This document shows, in pieces, positions 49,201 to 57,100 of a stretch of 64,000 nucleotides of DNA. The notes below the pieces were generated by a model. That model was not told where the DNA came from, searched no databases, and saw only the letters and a program-made list of their open reading frames with translations. Source of the DNA: Symbiodinium natans. Lineage: Eukaryota; Sar; Dinophyceae; Suessiales; Symbiodiniaceae. The stretch lies in NCBI GenBank assembly GCA_905221605.1, contig CAJNDS010000779.1, positions 1,682,501-1,746,500 on the forward strand, in the 5' to 3' direction. Both the position numbers and the translations under genes were made by a program. Position 1 is the stretch's first letter; each line of letters begins with the position of its first letter.

Positions 49201-50218
49201 TCAAGCCTTGCAGCTGAGGACCTCAACTTTGCCATGCAGCTGTTTTTGAAGGACCAGGAGACGACCCTCGGTTCCAAGATTTGCTATGTGATGATGAAAA
49301 GGGGGGGGGGGGTCTCCCCCCCACAGGCCCAAAACCCTATAAGCCCTAACCCTAAACCCAAAATCAGGGTACCTGTTTTTTGTGTAGGGAGGGTCCTATC
49401 TACATTGTACTTGGGGTATTTAAGGGGTGCCTCGGCATGCTGAGGATCAACAGCAACGTGGCAACTTGGCCTGAGTTCATGATCAAAGGTGTGTTCGCAT
49501 AAGTTGAACAGGTATTTGCGCAGTTTAAACATTGACTTCGAAAGCGTGCCTAAACCCTGAACCCTGAACCCTGAACCCTAAACCCTAACGGATGATAAGG
49601 GATGTAGGTGGTTGCCGAGGCTTTTGTTATTGGAGCTCCGTTTGCGGGGACTGTCATACTTGTCAACCGTTGCCAGCCAGCTTCAATACATTGCCACAAC
49701 CCGTAGACTATCTGCCGAGCGAGCCCTAAACCCTGAACCCTCAACCCGAAAACCCCCCGCCGATTTCCAGAAACTCTACAGCCCTTAGGCCCAGTTCACT
49801 TTTCACAGAGAAGGAACGTGGGCTCGGAAAGCCGCAAACCCTGCGACCCCTCAACCTGGATCAGGTCAGGATGCTGCCAGAGACTACCACCCTGGTGCAT
49901 GATCAGGGCAACGAGCACGGCGGAGCAGCCATAGCCATGCCCATGAGCCCTTGCTTCAAAAGTGTTTGTGGGGATCATTGGGATCATGGGAGGGCTTGGG
50001 GAATTTTCGGAGTCTTTATGACTCTGAAATGCTTAGGGTTGGATGGGCTGGATACGGCTCTTTGCTTTGTTTTTGCCGCGGCCGACCGCCCGGAACCCCG
50101 GAACTCATGCATTTGCATCTCGACCTGGCAAGAGAGAAGTAATCAGCCAAGGACCCTTCTCCATGATGATGACTCGGAAGCACGCTCCGTGAGCACCAAG
50201 CGCAGCTTGTTTCCTTGA
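31150..50218 (+). CDS. Six-TM cation channel of CNG/HCN/EAG type with EF-hand-like loop and cNMP-binding fold
   Basis: Expected to be a membrane voltage- or ligand-modulated cation channel. Exon model: 31150-31219, 32600-32676, 33951-34037, 34456-34629, 34818-34900, 35845-36036, 36290-37124, 37227-37668, 38411-38452, 38602-38685, 40027-40107, 44357-44378 (tentative micro-exon), 44669-44752, 45733-45800, 46199-46252, 47288-47362, 48123-48226, 48913-49006, 49219-49277, 49445-49488, 49809-49961, 50133-50218 (TGA). All joins keep frame and use GT, GC or GA donors with AG acceptors, giving about 1,000 residues. Order: unfamiliar acidic N-terminus (about 1-228), EF-hand-like loop (about 290-312), S1-S6 (about 409-654), C-linker (SGLPPELAEQIRLN), cNMP-binding fold (about 758-858), basic tail ending KRSLFP. 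The first exon (starts MSLHEAPNFLEV) and the first three joins are the least certain. Families: known channel superfamily; exon joins are my inference. Confidence 0.8.
33050..33180 (+). mobile_element. Family C element, right end lost
   Basis: TACTATTTGCTCATAAGACC with the AAAATCTTCTTCCTTA core duplicated as in 13930-14094. No matching right inverted repeat is seen. Half-copies also occur at 3535-3585, 21388-21440, 33725-33795 and 46046-46105. Confidence 0.55.
33283..33362 (+). mobile_element. Palindromic element, GAAAAAGCCC family
   Basis: TGTTCACTGGTGATGAAAAA ... TTTCCATCACCAGTAAACA, a perfect-looking 13-15-bp hairpin arm with GGGGCTTTTT. Located in a channel intron. Confidence 0.65.
33656..33728 (+). 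mobile_element. Palindromic element, GAAAAAGCCC family, second copy
   Basis: AACGAGTGAATGAATAGATG, GAAAAAGCCCC on the left and GGGCTTTTTCACATTCAC then ATCGTTCACT on the right. Same inner repeat as 33283-33362 with different tips. Confidence 0.6.
34073..34147 (+). repeat. AT microsatellite in a channel intron
   Basis: TATATA with CATA interruptions inside the 418-bp intron 34038-34455. Confidence 0.95.
34901..35844 (+). mobile_element. Channel intron built from a family J introner filled with low-complexity DNA
   Basis: A 944-bp GT-AG intron. Its left edge (GGGTAGTTCCATTGG...ATGGTCCCTTA, about 34926-34961) and right edge (TAAGGGACCATGCAACTACC, about 35803-35822) are inverted repeats of one another. 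The interior holds poly-C (35048-35102), telomere-like units (35170-35480), a polypyrimidine tract of C and T (35487-35615) and poly-G (35767-35783). A relative of the left half is at 24240-24322. Confidence 0.65.
36290..37668 (+). CDS. Channel core exons: EF-hand-like loop and S1-S6
   Basis: Two exons, 36290-37124 and 37227-37668, separated by a 102-bp introner. The first contains an EF-hand-like loop LDEDGEGIS that is one residue shorter than the usual 12-residue calcium loop, then S1 (LVIIYIMLEVPMRFAI), S2 (ILLVVNISFDAFMFLNMLLT) and S3 (FSWDVFACFPIDLLVAG). The second begins at S4 (WRLFKLLHLRHFF; sparse basic residues about every third position), S5 (IMLQLYVLLHFMACTLWYL), the pore helix (YVLSLYGMMLILTNDSTD) and S6 (WLLICFIVSVALSHACKQ). 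The S3 motif FPIDLL and the pore position match the CNG/HCN/EAG superfamily. The usual TxGYGD selectivity signature is replaced by LTNDSTD. The long open frame at 36285-36734 on the other strand is a shadow of this exon. Confidence 0.9.
37125..37226 (+). mobile_element. Introner, family K, in the S3-S4 linker of the channel
   Basis: A 102-bp GT-AG intron between ...FEDSRE and YAAWRLFKLL. Ends are an imperfect inverted repeat (left GTACCTTTGTCATAGTTGGG; right reads the same in reverse complement as GTACCTAGTTCATGGTTGGG). The target GTAC is at 37125-37128 and again at 37227-37230; the left copy supplies GT. Related copies without a gene link occur near 16336-16415 and 16476-16536. Confidence 0.87.
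37669..38410 (+). other. Channel intron after S6 (742 bp)
   Basis: GT-AG intron joining HACKQ to VSGCLLGVTASMNE in phase. It holds an A tract, a possible fossil coding stretch (37809-37918, GHIDGALVGKVISQDESIVE) and a poly-C run at 38365-38382. Confidence 0.75.
38453..38601 (+). repeat. Intron of telomere-like units between duplicated exon segments
   Basis: A 149-bp GT-AG intron in the C-linker (ASMNE | VDTFISNSGLPPE). It consists almost wholly of TTTAGGG and variants. A 32-bp exon segment is present twice, at 38438-38469 and 38587-38618, and contains ATGAG|GTTGAC; the left copy supplies the donor, the right copy the acceptor. Confidence 0.85.
38686..40026 (+). other. Channel intron (1.34 kb) with a direct repeat pair
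   Basis: GC-AG intron; CAGGCTGGGG at its start is echoed by CAGGCCGGGG at the acceptor. Inside, a 30-bp sequence around AATATTAC.GTTG.CACCCC occurs at 38992-39020 and 39117-39147, with poly-C and telomere units. Confidence 0.65.
40640..40765 (+). repeat. GC-rich 55-bp tandem repeat
   Basis: About two and a half copies of a unit containing GCTGATGCTCATGATGCGCG and a GGGGTCCC hairpin, inside the large intron that begins at 40108. Confidence 0.75.
41170..44330 (+). repeat. Degenerate GC-rich minisatellite in a channel intron
   Basis: Repeated modules of roughly 100-230 bp marked by AACTCAGCTTAGGGCC, GAAGGCTGGGGCCATGGGAC, GGTAGGGCCCTGGGGCGCTG and GGGCATGCACTGGAGCCC. CATG-rich palindromes recur throughout. 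Long open frames on both strands are by-products. It fills the intron between the exons ending 40107 and starting 44357/44669. Confidence 0.88.
42533..43490 (+). repeat. Near-pure G tract broken by T (about 0.96 kb)
   Basis: Runs of 4-30 G separated by single T, rare C or A. Two pieces carrying GGCGGAAAACGGAGGGGG-like sequence (about 42745-42770 and 43475-43505) suggest duplication. The minisatellite resumes on both sides. The G-strand is the coding strand of the channel gene, so the primary transcript would contain it. Confidence 0.93.
44530..44610 (+). mobile_element. Inverted-repeat element, family A, truncated
   Basis: Left half TTTGGGATTCCCCTATACTA is intact and the core inverted repeat (CAGTCCTTAATAGGGATT) is present, but the right tip is lost into a CCCTAAA block. 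Confidence 0.7.
45150..45249 (+). mobile_element. Inverted-repeat element, family A
   Basis: TTGGGATGTTCCCCCTTATC ... GTATGAGGGGGAACACCCCAA. Both flanks carry AAG. It lies in a channel-gene intron. Confidence 0.8.
45733..48226 (+). CDS. Cyclic-nucleotide-binding-type domain exons of the channel
   Basis: Four exons (45733-45800, 46199-46252, 47288-47362, 48123-48226) rebuild the beta-roll: VPLFKGCSELRQ, then LATTCRLWTFSAGAFVSR, then VGEPASFLVILRSGSVQI, then SHGIFWKTPQLCQVDRVEEK followed by GTAFCDISCMSRCEE. The first three match the consensus of the family (helix A, first strands, and the G-x-x-x-x-hydrophobic-LxSGxV strand pair). The phosphate-binding cassette (FGE...RxA) is not recognisable in the fourth exon, as in the non-binding homology domains of EAG-type channels, so real nucleotide binding is doubtful. 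Introns here use GC donors twice (after 46252 and 48226). Confidence 0.8.
46291..46405 (+). mobile_element. Inverted-repeat element, family C, in the channel gene
   Basis: CTACGAATTGCTTAAGAACC ... GTCTTAAGCAAATAGTAG with target duplication TACC (46287-46290, 46406-46409). It lies in the intron after the exon ending at 46252. Confidence 0.85.
46939..47057 (+). mobile_element. Family A element interrupted by TTTAGGG units
   Basis: An 8-bp target duplication ACCTTAAG flanks it (46931-46938 and 47058-47065). After CTAACAG the element is broken by about three TTTAGGG units and resumes with AACACTCCTTAAT, so AACA/AACAG appears at both edges of the block. Confidence 0.85.
47376..47485 (+). repeat. 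Variant telomere block, CTCAGGG/TTCAGGG
   Basis: Homogeneous runs of GCTCAGG and then GTTCAGG units within a channel intron. Confidence 0.92.
47557..47655 (+). mobile_element. Inverted-repeat element, family A, with 9-bp target duplication
   Basis: TGGGATGTTCCCCCTTGCGC ... CAAGGGGGAACATTCCAA, flanked by GATTCACTT at 47548-47556 and 47656-47664. A family B element follows immediately. Confidence 0.85.
47662..47776 (+). mobile_element. Inverted-repeat element, family B
   Basis: CTTGGTAGCCCAGTGGTACT ... GTTGCTGGGCTACTTCAAG, directly abutting the family A element that ends at 47655. Confidence 0.8.
48549..48672 (+). mobile_element. Family A element interrupted by TTTAGGG units
   Basis: GGGGGTTCCCCCCTTTTTCT at the left; about four TTTAGGG units sit inside the core where other copies are continuous. 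The right arm GGGACTGTTGGCATACCC is diverged. Confidence 0.65.
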
Positions 50219-51404
50219 AGACTCCGAATGCAATGACTTCTGTTTTTTTGCACAGCTGTAGATATATTTGTATACATACGCATTTAGATTTAAACGTGAA
50301 TCTGTATACAATCTATATATGATATGATCTGATCTGATCTGATCTGATATAGAACTGTACTGAGGATAGGTGGGCTAAGGACCTAGGTATCTCCAACCAG
50401 AACCTATGTTGCGCGTCGCGGGCCTGAGGGTTGAAGGGGCTCTTCCTTGAGTTTCGCACCCACGGACCAGATTCCCACGCAAACATGCTGGGACTTTGTC
50501 ATTGTAGTTCCATGGTGAGAGTATGCCTTTATGGCAAGGACATATGAAACAGCCACAGAAATAGCGAACTACAGCTGGCGGTTTAGGTGTCAGCGTGAGC
50601 TGAATCCTACATTGCCCAAAACTTGAGGCAGAAAGCGAGACAAGGGTGGCGTTGACCTCTTCGCTGACCTGCGGCTCATCCACCATTGTCAAGCCGATTG
50701 AGGGCCTTTTTAACAGAGAATGATGCTTGGAGGTGCAGGTGTACTTATAAGTGATCAGTGTGGTTTTCCGTACCCCAAACAAGGTCATAACCAGTCATAG
50801 CTAGAAGTATACCTAAACCCTAACCCTAAACCCTAAGCCCTAAGCCCCAAACCCTAACCCTCCAAAGTACAGTAAGGTTGGCTTGTGGGATGAACGTCTG
50901 GGGGCTTCGGGTTCAGAGCCTCATGCCCCAGATTTTTTCTGGAACTGCAAGAACAAACCCACAGACGGCCGGAAGTTTATACTTGTATATGTTTTTTGTT
51001 ATAGTATAATATTACACATGTTATATTTTCTGTTATAATATGTGTATACACACACACATATATATATATATCCTAGGTTATATTCTATTGCATGTTGTCT
51101 ATTATATATGTATGTATAGATATGTGTTATAAGTGTCCGAATATGAGCAAGGTGCATTCACGATCTGAACCTGGAGGGTGTCGCAGACGCTGAGCCGAAA
51201 GAAGTTTTTGCTCTGGAAAGCCGCACCTGTCCATGATGCTCATGGTTAGGAGCCGCACGTAGCTGTGCCCCTCACTGCCATCCGCCATCCAAGGGGTTTA
51301 GGGTTTAGGGTTTGGGGTTCAGGGTTGCAAAAGGATTCAGGGAACGGGCTGGGCAGAAAGGGCAGCAGTCGAGTCTCTTGTGTTTAAAAGGGTTTGTCTA
51401 CAAG
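50219..51404 (+). other. Gap between channel and second ankyrin gene
   Basis: Unique sequence with GATCT repeats, variant telomere units (50814-50872), AT-rich tracts (50985-51125), more TTTAGGG units (51297-51325) and a 50-bp repeat shared with 17457-17509. An ATG at 51151 might begin the next gene but its splice phase does not fit well. Confidence 0.5.
50300..50350 (+). repeat. GATCT pentanucleotide repeat
   Basis: Four or more ATCTG units just past the channel gene's stop codon. Confidence 0.85.
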
Positions 51405-54125
51405 GCGGCTACCTGTCGGAATCCGAACTCGGAGATAACCTCTTTTCTGCATGGAAGGATCTACCTCTATTGAAGAGCCTAGAGCCGGCGCGAGTTTCGA
51501 GCCCCCCTTCAGCTGAGGAAGTCCGCAACATGATTCGGAAGCTGCAAGAGAAGAAAGCACAGCAGCGCGTCAACGACTTCATCGAGTTCGCCGCTCAGGG
51601 CAAGTGGGAGTACATGGAGACGATGCTCAAGAACAACAAGGTCACGGTCGATTCCGGGAACTGGGACTCACGCACGGCTCTTCACGTTGCAGTTTCTTGG
51701 TAGGCTACCAGTGGTACCTTTACCTTATTTTGTTTTTGGGTTATGGGGTTCCCTTATAATGAACCAACCCCAATTAAGGGGCGCCTTCTTTTTTTTTGGC
51801 AAGATGGTTAACTGGGCTACCAAGGTTTGTGAGGGCCACCTGCGCATCGTGGAGAGGCTCGTGTCCGACGCTTCGTTTGTTCGAGTACTTTGCTTAGCCT
51901 ATAGTTGAGAACACACATCTTTTGTTGGGGGGGTCTCCTTATCTAGTAGGAATAATCAATAATCAAGTTTCACCATTTTTCCCGCTATTGGAGACGTAAG
52001 CAGATGTGAGCGGTGTGATGGCTAGCTATTGGCATGCTGAGGGCTTTGGTTTCAGGAGTCTCCTGCTTCGTACTTCGCAGTCAATCTCCAGAGGATTTGT
52101 AGAAGGTCTTGCGTGACGAGTATGCTCGGCACCTGCTTGCTGCTTGCTTGCCGAGTTCTATGGGGTTTCCATTGCTGCATATATGCAGGGGCTCGGAGAA
52201 ACTACTAGGGGGTATGGAGTGGTGTGTGTTCACTTCAGTCCAAGTGTTGCCACCATGGGCCTCGTTTCGGACTGAAGTTTGATCCTAATCGGTTTCATTG
52301 CATCTTGACAAAGATTGACCTTCAGTTCTTACCATCACTTCCGTTTGTTGAAGACCCTGCCTAACATGAAACAAGAATCCTGAAACCCCCCTCCCCCCCC
52401 CCCCCCCCCCCATCCGAAAGATCGAAGCCTTTCCAGAAGCAAGTTCCTGAACCTCTCAACATTCCTTCTTCCCTCTTAATATATTGCGTGGGGAGTGTCT
52501 TAATACTTGGGGCCAAAGAGTAAACCCCATGCGAAACGGGACGCGCTCCTGATGTTGCGTGTTGGATTTATGTCTGCTGAGTTGCCCTAAACCCTAAACC
52601 CTAAACCGACCCTAAACCCTAAACCCGAAACCCTAAACCCTAAACCCTAAACCCTAAACTGGTCAGATGAACAGAGACTCACGGACCGACTTTTTTCTTT
52701 CGAACTATGGAGTCGTACCATCAACCAGCTATGCGGGAGCGAAAACAACGCAAAAGGCAGAATCCCTAAACCCTAAACCCTAAACCCTAAACCCTAAACA
52801 CCGAACAGCACATCGAGGCAGCTGAATGTTTAGGGGTCTCTGGCTTGGGCCAGAAGGGCTTCGCAAACGAGTGAAGAAGCACAAAGCCACAAAGCCCCAA
52901 CAGGGTTTAGGGTTTAGGGTTTAGGGTTTAGGGTTTAGGATTTAGGGTTTAGGGTTTAGGGTTTAGGGTTAGAGGCCTAGAAGTCGAAGAAGGACCTCAA
53001 CACCCTCAAAACTCAGGAGGTTTACAAAAGGTCAAAAGGGTCCCAGACCAGCAGCAGAAGGGTTTGTCGCTTAGCATACCCTAAACCCTAGCCCTAAACC
53101 CTAAACTCAGGAGTGGAACGCTTCCCTCAGCGTGGAAGATCGCTTCGGGAACACGCCCCTGGACGACGCCGTGCGTGAGAGGCGGTCGGAAGTCGCAGAG
53201 TTCCTGATCGAGGCAAAGGGGGGTTAAGGCTTTACCTTGGGCTCTATTTGCCTACAGTTTAGGAGTAATTTCCCTGAATTTAGTACGTACAACCCATAAG
53301 TCTGTAGGTAAAGAGGGTCCCAGGTAGGGCTTAGAGTTTTCGTTTTTTTTTTCTGATGGTCGTACTTCCGGCAGCCTGAAGGTGCTCCGGAGTTTCCTGA
53401 GATCCCAAAGCCCAACCTTAACAACAGAACCCTGAATCCCAACCTTGGTACACCTTGAAGGCTGAGCCTTAGTTGGCCGAAGCTTAGGGTTTAGGGTTTA
53501 GGGTTTAGGGTTTAGGGTTTAGGGTTTAGGGTTTAGGGTTTAGGGTTTAGGGTTTAGGGCCGAAGCTGGCCAGGCAAACGCTGAGTTTGAAGGGGGCATT
53601 GCCGCGGCCGTGCAGTTGCGAGGCTCAGATAGCTGGCTCAAGTCACTTTTGGCTCGGCTGGGTTCAACTAAGGGTTTAGGGTTTAGGGTTTAGGGTTTAG
53701 GGTTTAGGGTTTAGTGGCATGGTCCCGTAGCTCAGAAGCCCCGAATCTCTTTGCCAACCACTGATACCTTGAATGCCTCCAGATGAGGGTTGTCCGAAAG
53801 GTCGGCTCATGTAATTAGTCCGCACGGTTGCCATTATAGGGTTTGGCTTTGTAGTGGGGGGGGGGGGGGGGGGGGGGGCGCGAGGGTAGGGCTTCCCAGA
53901 GCTCATCAATTCGAGCGCAAGAATCACCCTACTGACGAGTCCCATAGGAACAAGGATCCAGAGCAACCCCCCCCCCCCCCCCCCCCCCCCAAATGCTCGA
54001 AGCTTCCTGGCGCCAACACGCAAAATCTCTGGTGTGAGGGTGTGGGGCTTGTAGAGATTGCACGGCTTATAAAGGGGAGGGCAGAAGCCTCAAACCCGGA
54101 ACCCCTGAACGCTAAACCCTAAACC

Positions 54126-54171
<46 letters not shown>

Positions 54172-57100
54172 ACCCTAAACCCTAAACCCTAAACCCTAAA
54201 CCCTAGCCCTAAACCCTAGAGCTGAGGGGGTTCCCAGCGGTCCTTTAAGGCTTTGTGAAGCTGGTGCCAATGGCGACACTCCACAGCTGGAGCTCCTGGT
54301 GGAGGACCTCCCTGGGCTGCGGTAGGGTTTAGGGTTTAGGGTTTAGGGTTTAGGGTTTAGGGTTTAGGGTTTAGGGTTTAGGGTTCAGGGTTCAGGGTTC
54401 AGGGTTCAGGGTTCAGGGTTCAGGGTTCAGGGTTCAGGGTTTGGGGGATCGAGACTTTATGAGGGCTTTCGGGCTTTAGGGTTTAGGGACGTTTGTGTTC
54501 CGGGCTCAAAAAAGGTTTTGGGTTTAGGGTTCTGGCTTCAAAAAGGTTTAGGTTTCGGGGCATTGGGGTTTAGGGCTTGCGGTTCTGGCTTCAAAAAGGG
54601 CTTAGGGGCTTTCAGTGTTACAGGGCTTAAGGATGTCCTAATCCCTAAACCTTAAACCTTAAACCCTAAACCCTAAACCCAACAGCCCGCCACGTCCTGC
54701 AGGTGATTGGAGTCGATCCGAACTTGGGGGACTACGACAACCGCACGGCCCTCCACTTGGCTGCGGGTCTGCATGGGGTTTAGGGTTTAGGGTTTAGGGC
54801 TGCATGGGAACAAGAGCCTTTTTTGAGTTTTTGAGAGGATCGAATCTCTTTCGCTGGATTTACAGGGGTTGAGGTCTCAGGGTTGGAGCATATTTCGGAG
54901 GGCCCTCAACTAAACTCCCAACACCCCCCCCCCCCCCCTCCCCCCTACCCCCCCGATAAGCTATTCCCTAAACTTATCAACCCTCTACAACTCCTAAACC
55001 CCGTACCCTCTACCCTAAGCCCCCGCTAAACCCTCCTAAACCCTAAACTCTTGTGATTTGGAGGTGTTGGGGGGTGAAGGCTCTATGGCTTACAAGGCTT
55101 TGGGCCCAGGGGCGGCTTTCGGGGTCCCAAGCCGTTTAGGGCTTAGGGGGTAGGGTTTAGGGTTTAGGGTTTAGGGTTTGGGGTTTGCGGTTTGGGGGTT
55201 AGGGGTTAGGGTTTAGGGTTTAGGGTTTAGGGTTTAGGGTTAGAATCTTCAGAAGCCTACTGCAGAAAAGGGCTTTGGGTTCAGGGTTTCGGGCTTCTTG
55301 TTCAGGACTTCTGTACCTGTCGGATGCTGGCACGGAGAAAGCACATAAAAGTTGAGCAGTCTCTGGGCACATGCGTAGCTTAAAACGTCGGGTTGCTTGT
55401 AGAAAGTTCGCGTCTTTTCGTGGTTGGGAGATCTGGAGAAGTCAGGCTGAATCAAACGGCCATTTGGAGACGATCACGCGTCTTGGCATCAGTTTATCAA
55501 AAACATAGCCGCAGAATATGTGTGTTTTGTTGTTCATATTTTTGTATGTTTCTTGGTTTATGTTTTTGTAAATTGGTTTTTCGGTGTTTTGTTAATCTTG
55601 GACATGGGCACGGCGAATTGGACATAGGCGCGTGCGTTCATTGCTGAGCAAGGTTTCGGACAAGCAGATAGACAACCCATTCCCCCAAACCCCAAACCCT
55701 AAACCCTTCTCCTTTGATTGCTCACGACCCTAGGGGATTCGGCTAAAGTCGACTGTTTATAAGGTTGTCGGTAGATTGGAACTTAGAAGTTGGGGCCATG
55801 TGTCCAAGCAGGGTTTAAGCTTCGGGTTTTAGGCTTTAGGGCACAATCGCCACTCAATCTGGAAATCTCCAATACAATATTAAGTTACTCTTGTCATTAT
55901 GCACCCATACTGCATGTCAATCGAGGGGCCCAGGCGTAACTAGCCGCAACTGCCCTGAGAGCCAAGTGTCTCCCCGCATCCATGCTAAGGAAGATGCTTG
56001 ACTTCCCGTTCTTGGCCCCTTGCTTGCGGTTTAGGGTTTAGGGTTTAGGGTTTAGGGTTTAGGGTTTAGGGGGTTTTTGTGATGAGGCAGCGTGCGAACA
56101 AATAGCCAACAAATACCTTGCAGGCAGGAAACGTAGTGCCCGTGTGAGCATGCGTCTGCTCGCAAGTGCCTAAGCAGACGTACATACCGTGGAACGTACG
56201 TGCGCATATAGTCATGTCTCCATCATTACGCGTGTTTCTTGTTGCTCCTAGAGTTTGAAGCAGTGCAGTCCCGAGGACCTCAGTCCACTGGACCGATTCG
56301 GCCAGACACCTCTGGACGATGCCATCCGTCACGAGCACGTGGCCGTGCAGAAGCCGCTTGGATGACTAGAGACCGAAAGCTTCCTTAGTAGCGACGAGCT
56401 CGACCAGGCGCGCTGAGACAAGCCTGTGCAAAAAGGGGAGGGAATGAGGCCCCTATGTCACCACTTAAAGGGATTTATATAGGGCCCTCACTCCCTCATC
56501 CCCTATAGCAAGAACCAGGGGGTAGTCTTCGGCCTGCGCCAAGCATCCCACCATTGAGCCCTTTGTCCCACGCAACGAACCCGGGCTTCCCTGTTAAACC
56601 CCCGACGAAAAAGAAAAAAAAAGGAGCCAGGGAGGGATTCAGGACTGGCATGGGGTGATGATTATTTTTGGTTCGGAATGATTAGTCATCGTGTTCCCTT
56701 GTGGCCCCTAGAGAAACAGCTCCCCCCCCCCTCCAAAAAACAAAGGCCCTATGCTAAGTCTCAAGGCCCCGTACTGTTAATTGAAGGGTCCATGTACCGA
56801 ATTAGGAATTACTTGGGCCTTAAACAGCTTCCTCAGTAGGAAACCCTAAACCCGAAACTTTAGGGACTTTGGGCCCAAGTAGATCACAATATATGGTTAC
56901 ATGGACCCTTCAGGCCAGAGCTTTCGAGTCTGTTTGGAGCATGCGGGAGTTTACGATACCAAGGGGCCCCGAGGATAGACCCCCCAGAAATAGTAGGATT
57001 CCCTTCTTAATAAGGACCCCAAGAAGGTACTTCCATTTTCGGAAACCCCCATATGTATGTTTGGAGTATGACCTAAACCCTAAACCCGAAACCCTCAACC

